Positions 33,754-36,803 of a stretch of DNA of 36,803 bases are shown here, one piece after another. Origin of the DNA: Bdellovibrionales bacterium (GTDB taxonomy: Bacteria > Bdellovibrionota > Bacteriovoracia > Bacteriovoracales > Bacteriovoracaceae); NCBI GenBank assembly GCA_023250815.1, contig JAHEZZ010000005.1, positions 1 to 36,803 on the forward strand. Reading direction: 5' to 3'. A program made the position numbers and the translations under genes. The notes beneath the pieces were generated by a model that saw only the letters and a list, made by a program, of their open reading frames with translations, searched no databases and was not told the origin of the DNA. Positions within the stretch are counted from its first letter, which is position 1. Each line of letters begins with the position of its first letter.

Positions 33754-33769
33754 ATAACCCTTCGGTTAT
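33754..33769 (-). promoter_or_regulatory. Hairpin containing the ribosome binding site of the GLUG lipoprotein gene
   Basis: On the minus strand ATAACC-GAAG-GGTTAT forms a 6-bp stem with GAAG as loop. GAAGGG is the apparent Shine-Dalgarno, seven to eight bases before the ATG at 33751. The SD is thus half in the loop and half in the stem, which could lower or regulate translation. Confidence 0.5.
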
Positions 33770-33828
33770 AAAACACTTTTCGAATTTTTTTGTAATAAAT
33801 TTAATGCTTATTTTTTTATCCTGAGTGG

Positions 33829-33845
33829 TATACTACAATAGTATA
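33829..33845. repeat. Short inverted repeat after a gene end
   Basis: TATACTA (33829-33835) and TAGTATA (33839-33845) abut the stop codon of the 250-residue protein gene; a T-rich run (33811-33818) lies beyond on the plus strand. A weak terminator is possible. The rest of the 94-base gap to the GLUG lipoprotein start is AT-rich and shows nothing else. Confidence 0.35.
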
Positions 33846-34598
33846 TTATTCTAATTCTTTTAAAATTTGATCAATCTTCTCTTCTGAATTTGCTGGGCCA
33901 AGGATGAGTGAATCAATGATATTTGGCAAGGTTGCTGAAAAATTATTTTTTGCATGCTCCAATTTTTTTTGGTCCGAATAAAGGGAAAGGCAATCCTTGT
34001 AATATTTTTTTGCATCAGGTTTGGCCAGTTCATTCGGCGTTGAAGTCTTTTGGTGTAGATGATCAATTGTCATAATTTCACAAAGTGCAGGAAGCGAGAA
34101 TGAAACGTCAGAAGATAATGAAAGCTCAGAAAAGAGAGGGAGATTAGATGATACAATTGAAATCAAGCTTTTATTAATTTTTTTGTAGAAATATTTTCTT
34201 AATTTCTCAGTATTCTCTAATTCAATGAAGATATTATCTATTAGTTTAATTCGTTTTGTATTATTGGCGATTGAACTAAACATTCTCTCAAGAGATTGAT
34301 CGATAATAAATTGGAATCGCTCTCGCCAAACATTTGGATCGCTATGCATTCCTTTGCCTTTGTCCAAGATCTCTGTGCAATGTTTTAACTTTTCATGATC
34401 AAGGTATGCTTTACTTAAGTTATCATTTTCAATTTTGACTACGATTGAACTTGATTTGCAATAGGCCACTTTTGTTTTACCACCGAGTTTTTTAATAAAA
34501 TGATTGCTAACATCATTGGCAAAAGAGATATTAATTGAAAAAAAAAGAGAAATAATTATTACTTTTATGGCCAAAATGCGCCATCGGCGGTATCTCAT
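33846..34598 (-). CDS. Secreted alpha-helical protein, unknown
   Basis: 250 residues with an N-terminal basic run and signal sequence (RRWRILAIKVIIISLFFSINISFA). The mature protein is charged and alpha-helical, with four cysteines (AYCKSS, LKHCTEI, ALCEIM and KDCLSL). I do not recognise the family. Its ATG overlaps the stop of the coiled-coil protein gene upstream on this strand (ATGA, 34595-34598), so the two are cotranslated and likely act together in the periplasm or outside. Confidence 0.7.
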   Translation of the reverse strand: MRYRRWRILAIKVIIISLFFSINISFANDVSNHFIKKLGGKTKVAYCKSSSIVVKIENDNLSKAYLDHEKLKHCTEILDKGKGMHSDPNVWRERFQFIIDQSLERMFSSIANNTKRIKLIDNIFIELENTEKLRKYFYKKINKSLISIVSSNLPLFSELSLSSDVSFSLPALCEIMTIDHLHQKTSTPNELAKPDAKKYYKDCLSLYSDQKKLEHAKNNFSATLPNIIDSLILGPANSEEKIDQILKELE

Positions 34599-35302
34599 TT
34601 CCCGCTTCCTTTTTTCTCAAAATAGATCTCATCTTTGAATGTAGAGGAATCTTTAATTCCACAATTGGAACCATCGAGCTTACAAACTTTACCATTGTCT
34701 CCACAGGTTTTTGCTCCCTGGAAACATTCTTTAAGTGTACAAGAGATTTCCATTACTCCTTCGACAAAGTCATAGTTTTTATCTTCAGTGAATAACAGGC
34801 ATTTTACCTTAATTTTGACATTGTCAGGGCCAGATTTATTGCTAGAACAATCACCGCCATTTTCAGTATAGCTAAAGCACGTTTTTCCTATGATCTGCCC
34901 TTTTTTAATAGTCTTTTTATTTTTTTTTGCATCAGCTATTGCTTCTGCCCTAGCTGTTTCAACTTGTTTTTTTTTCTTTTCATCATCTAGCTTTTTGTGC
35001 CAAGTATCTGACTCGGCATTGGCCGTAGCGATAGCTTTTTGGAGTTTCGCTGCTTCGTCTCCTTTTTTTCTAGCATCTTCTTCTTCTGCTAATATTTTTT
35101 GGCGTTTTATAGCTTCCTCGTTGGCCACTGCTTCTTGGGCAGCAATTTCTTTTCTTTTCCTTTCTTCTTCTGCTTTTTGAGCTTGTGCTTGTGGCAAATT
35201 CAAAAATTTGTGAATTTTATCCCACCAGTTATCTGCACTAAAAGTATTAAGCGGGCAAAAAAGAACTCCAAATATCGCTAATCGGCCCCATTTTAATTTC
35301 AT
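34595..35302 (-). CDS. Secreted coiled-coil protein with Cys-rich C-terminus
   Basis: 235 residues: signal peptide (LKWGRLAIFGVLFCPLNTFSA), then a strongly charged Ala/Glu/Lys coiled coil from about 38 to 130 resembling TolA-like helices. A C-terminal domain with about eight cysteines (KTCFSY, GGDCSS, KCLLF, SCTLKECF, TCGDNGKVCK and NCGIK) follows, likely disulphide-bonded. It could span or bridge the envelope, but there is no TonB/TolA box. It is the first gene of a two-gene unit with the 250-residue protein. Confidence 0.7.
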   Translation of the reverse strand: MKLKWGRLAIFGVLFCPLNTFSADNWWDKIHKFLNLPQAQAQKAEEERKRKEIAAQEAVANEEAIKRQKILAEEEDARKKGDEAAKLQKAIATANAESDTWHKKLDDEKKKKQVETARAEAIADAKKNKKTIKKGQIIGKTCFSYTENGGDCSSNKSGPDNVKIKVKCLLFTEDKNYDFVEGVMEISCTLKECFQGAKTCGDNGKVCKLDGSNCGIKDSSTFKDEIYFEKKGSGK

Positions 35303-35396
35303 ATTTTTTCCATTGTCATTTGTCCCCTCGACTTCTCGGCAAAACTATTTAAATATTTAGTGTATTAAATTCATATGAAATATACCCTTCGTACTG

Positions 35397-35436
35397 CTGA
35401 GTTTTCGGTACCGAAAAACTCAGATGTGATGAGTAT
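35397..35436 (+). repeat. Dispersed palindrome, copy 3
   Basis: CTGAGTTTTCGG (35397-35408), TA, then CCGAAAAACTCAG (35411-35423, one extra A), and a tail ending in GATGAGTATA. It is the best-conserved copy. It lies about 31 bases downstream of the methyltransferase gene's 3' end. The rest of this 165-base gap shows only the start region of the coiled-coil protein gene. Confidence 0.65.
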
Positions 35437-35467
35437 AAAGGCATTTAGCGAAAATTTTTTAATTCAC

Positions 35468-36325
35468 TTAAATTGTCGCAACCAAAAATCCTTCTGCATT
35501 CCCAGCTTTTAGGCCATCAGTGCGTTTAGAAAAATAGCGTTGGTAGAGATCATTGGCGGAAATATGTTTTGATTTTTTAAATCCTGTTTCTTTTGCCATC
35601 GTCAATATTTCCTGAGGAGAAAAAAGACTGCGGAAAGGAGTTCCTGCCTCTTGTGTTTTTTTCATCACAAATTCCATGCTTGATTTTTCTGTGGCATCCA
35701 GGAGATCAAGTGATAGCATAAAAGTCATGGCAAAGGTCGAGCCTGGAGCTAACTTTGCGATGAGTGAAAAGGTTTTCAAATTGGCCTCTTTTGTGAGATA
35801 CATGGAGACACCCGTTGAAACAACAATAGTGGGCCTCCTAATATCAAGGCCAGCTGCGATTATTTCCTCCCACCAAGATTGTCCGGCCTCAAAATCTACA
35901 GACACGAAATGAGGCCAATTGGTGGCGGCGAATCCAATTTCAGAAAGTCGTTTTTTTTTCCAGGCCTGAGGCCCTGGCCTATCAACTTCAAAGATATTTA
36001 GATGCGAGGCAATTTCTAAGCGACGTTGAGCAAAAGTATCTAGGCCTGCACCTAAAATTACATATTGAGTGACACCCTCTTTAACCTGTTCTTCTACTAG
36101 GTCCTCAATAAAACGAGCACGACCCACGATGGATGCACGCATATTTTTTGAAAAATCAGGATCCATATCTGGACGACTCTGCCAATTATCTTCGGCAACC
36201 AATTTTGAACCAATTAAGTCAGTAAACACGTGTGGCAAGGGATCAATTTTAACATGCAATGCTCGCCATAAGGCGACTCGTACAGCGGTATGTTCTGGTG
36301 ATACAATTTGCATGTTTGGAATCAT
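35468..36325 (-). CDS. TIGR00027-type (leucine carboxyl methyltransferase-like) SAM methyltransferase
   Basis: 285 residues with the LCM/PPM1-like fold. SEHTAVRVALWRALH-like opening (PEHTAVRVALWRALH near 10-24) is followed by RASIVGRARFIEDLV, the SAM-binding VILGAGLDTFAQR near 89-101, and FEVDRPGPQAWKKKRL, which is the hallmark for the family. VSTGVSMYL and the FAMTFML strand come later. Substrates of the bacterial members are largely unknown. Its codon use looks more GC-rich than the neighbours. With the flanking direct palindrome copies and the adjacent IS remnant, acquisition by transfer is plausible. ATG at 36325. Confidence 0.85.
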   Translation of the reverse strand: MIPNMQIVSPEHTAVRVALWRALHVKIDPLPHVFTDLIGSKLVAEDNWQSRPDMDPDFSKNMRASIVGRARFIEDLVEEQVKEGVTQYVILGAGLDTFAQRRLEIASHLNIFEVDRPGPQAWKKKRLSEIGFAATNWPHFVSVDFEAGQSWWEEIIAAGLDIRRPTIVVSTGVSMYLTKEANLKTFSLIAKLAPGSTFAMTFMLSLDLLDATEKSSMEFVMKKTQEAGTPFRSLFSPQEILTMAKETGFKKSKHISANDLYQRYFSKRTDGLKAGNAEGFLVATI

Positions 36326-36390
36326 AACTTAGACCATTCCACTTTAGCTGCTAAATTATACTGCTACTGGTTTATTTTTTAAGTATGGCC

Positions 36391-36415
36391 TACTGAAAAA
36401 CTCAAACGTGATGAG
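36391..36415 (+). repeat. Dispersed palindrome, right arm and tail only
   Basis: GAAAAACTCA (36395-36404) and a tail AACGTGATGAG (36405-36415) match copy 3 (35413-35433) in the same orientation, 982 bases away. No left arm is present. It lies 22 bases downstream of the transposase remnant, close to where an IS end would be expected. Confidence 0.5.
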
Positions 36416-36436
36416 GGCAATCGCATGAAATAGTCC

Positions 36437-36803
36437 TCATTTTTCCCCTGGACCTAATAATACTTTGGTTAAAAAGTTCTCATCCCAACCACATTTTAGT
36501 CTTTTAGTTTTTACGCTCTTCTTTTTTGTTTCTTCTTTTTTTATTAAATTTAAACAAAGCTGCCTTATCACTGCTAAATTTTCTCCTGTAAATCCATCTC
36601 TCAATCTACTAGCATCCTCATTAAAGGATACATCTAGAATATAATGAAGTTGGTTTTCAACACTCCAGTGTGACCTTGCTAGTTTTAAAAGTTTTTCGGC
36701 ATTTAAGTCTCTGCTCGTTAAATAGTATTTCATTTCTGTCGATTTCTTGCCTCTGATTTTTTTCAAAGCGATTAAGTAATCTCCACCTTGCTCCTTTAAA
36801 GGA
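36437..36803 (-). pseudogene. ISAs1-family transposase with internal deletion, cut by the window edge
   Basis: The frame is open from the window's right edge. It reads PLKEQGGDYLIALKK, the segment found in ISAs1 transposases before the central domain. It then goes directly into KKSTEMKYYLTSRDLNAEKLLKLARSHWSVENQLHYILDVSFNEDASR and ENLAVIRQLCLNLIKK, which is the C-terminal block. In intact members about 80-100 residues separate these two blocks; here they are fused in frame. The deletion removes much of the core, so the protein is likely inactive. A TTG at 36764 is only an accidental start within the frame. The remnant marks the right border as a mobile region. Confidence 0.8.

Noticed and set aside
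34890-35180. A 96-residue plus-strand hydrophobic frame
   Set aside because: It is the antisense shadow of the Ala/Glu/Lys coiled coil of the 34595-35302 gene, which gives Ser/Ala/Phe-rich translation by codon complementarity.
35397-36415. Integron-like attC sites around the methyltransferase
   Set aside because: The palindromes lack the GTTRRRY/RYYYAAC core sites, and there is no integron integrase in view.
1-36803. tRNA, rRNA or CRISPR features
   Set aside because: No cloverleaf-like sequence, no conserved rRNA segment, and no regularly spaced direct repeats were found on reading; the palindromes are not periodically spaced.

Overview
The window is an AT-rich, Gram-negative chromosomal segment. 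It carries LPS/O-antigen type sugar-nucleotide and glycosyltransferase genes, an LptF/LptG-type permease, two lipobox lipoproteins and many proteins with Sec signal peptides. Low GC, a RodZ-like HTH protein, a TrkH/TrkA pair and a dense set of unrecognised secreted proteins would suit a low-GC member of the Bdellovibrionota (Bacteriovorax/Peredibacter-like). No rRNA or other marker gene is present, so this placement is inference only.

Region 1 (1-8.7 kb) is a surface-polysaccharide island. A plus-strand run (truncated unknown gene, GT2 glycosyltransferase, rfbA, rfbB) is translationally coupled by overlapping start and stop codons. It converges on a minus-strand trio (GT2, extended SDR epimerase/dehydratase, RmlC-like cupin). 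RfbA and RfbB would make dTDP-4-keto-6-deoxyglucose; no rfbD is present. A 179-bp long imperfect inverted repeat sits between the two convergent runs. After a divergent promoter region with a perfect 17-bp-arm palindrome come an SDR, a GT-B-like transferase and, convergently, a SAM methyltransferase.

Region 2 (8.7-23 kb) is mostly housekeeping: trmL and pepA, an LptF/G permease, a RodZ-like protein with an upstream TPR lipoprotein, and an m5U-type RNA methyltransferase. The plus-strand run is trkH-trkA-HAMP/PAS membrane sensor-lepA-unknown-glycosyltransferase. The sensor has no output domain and lies in close spacing between trkA and lepA.

Region 3 (23-36.8 kb) is accessory and rich in exported proteins. 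It holds a 692-residue secreted protein with weak kinase-fold signatures, a secreted papain/C39-like cysteine protease candidate, a LysR-type regulator and two small secreted proteins. It also holds a coupled pair of membrane proteins, the first with conserved-looking intramembrane histidines. Then follow a 1231-residue GLUG-repeat lipoprotein, a coupled pair of secreted proteins (one a charged coiled coil), a TIGR00027-type methyltransferase and an internally deleted ISAs1-family transposase at the right edge.

A short dispersed palindrome (arms near TGAGTTTTC / GAAAAACTCA, followed by a GAGTAT-type tail) recurs in intergenic spaces at about 15.46, 27.2, 28.45, 35.4 and 36.4 kb. The last two copies flank the methyltransferase as direct repeats. 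I saw no tRNA, rRNA or CRISPR array, and no gene-free stretch longer than 300 bases.
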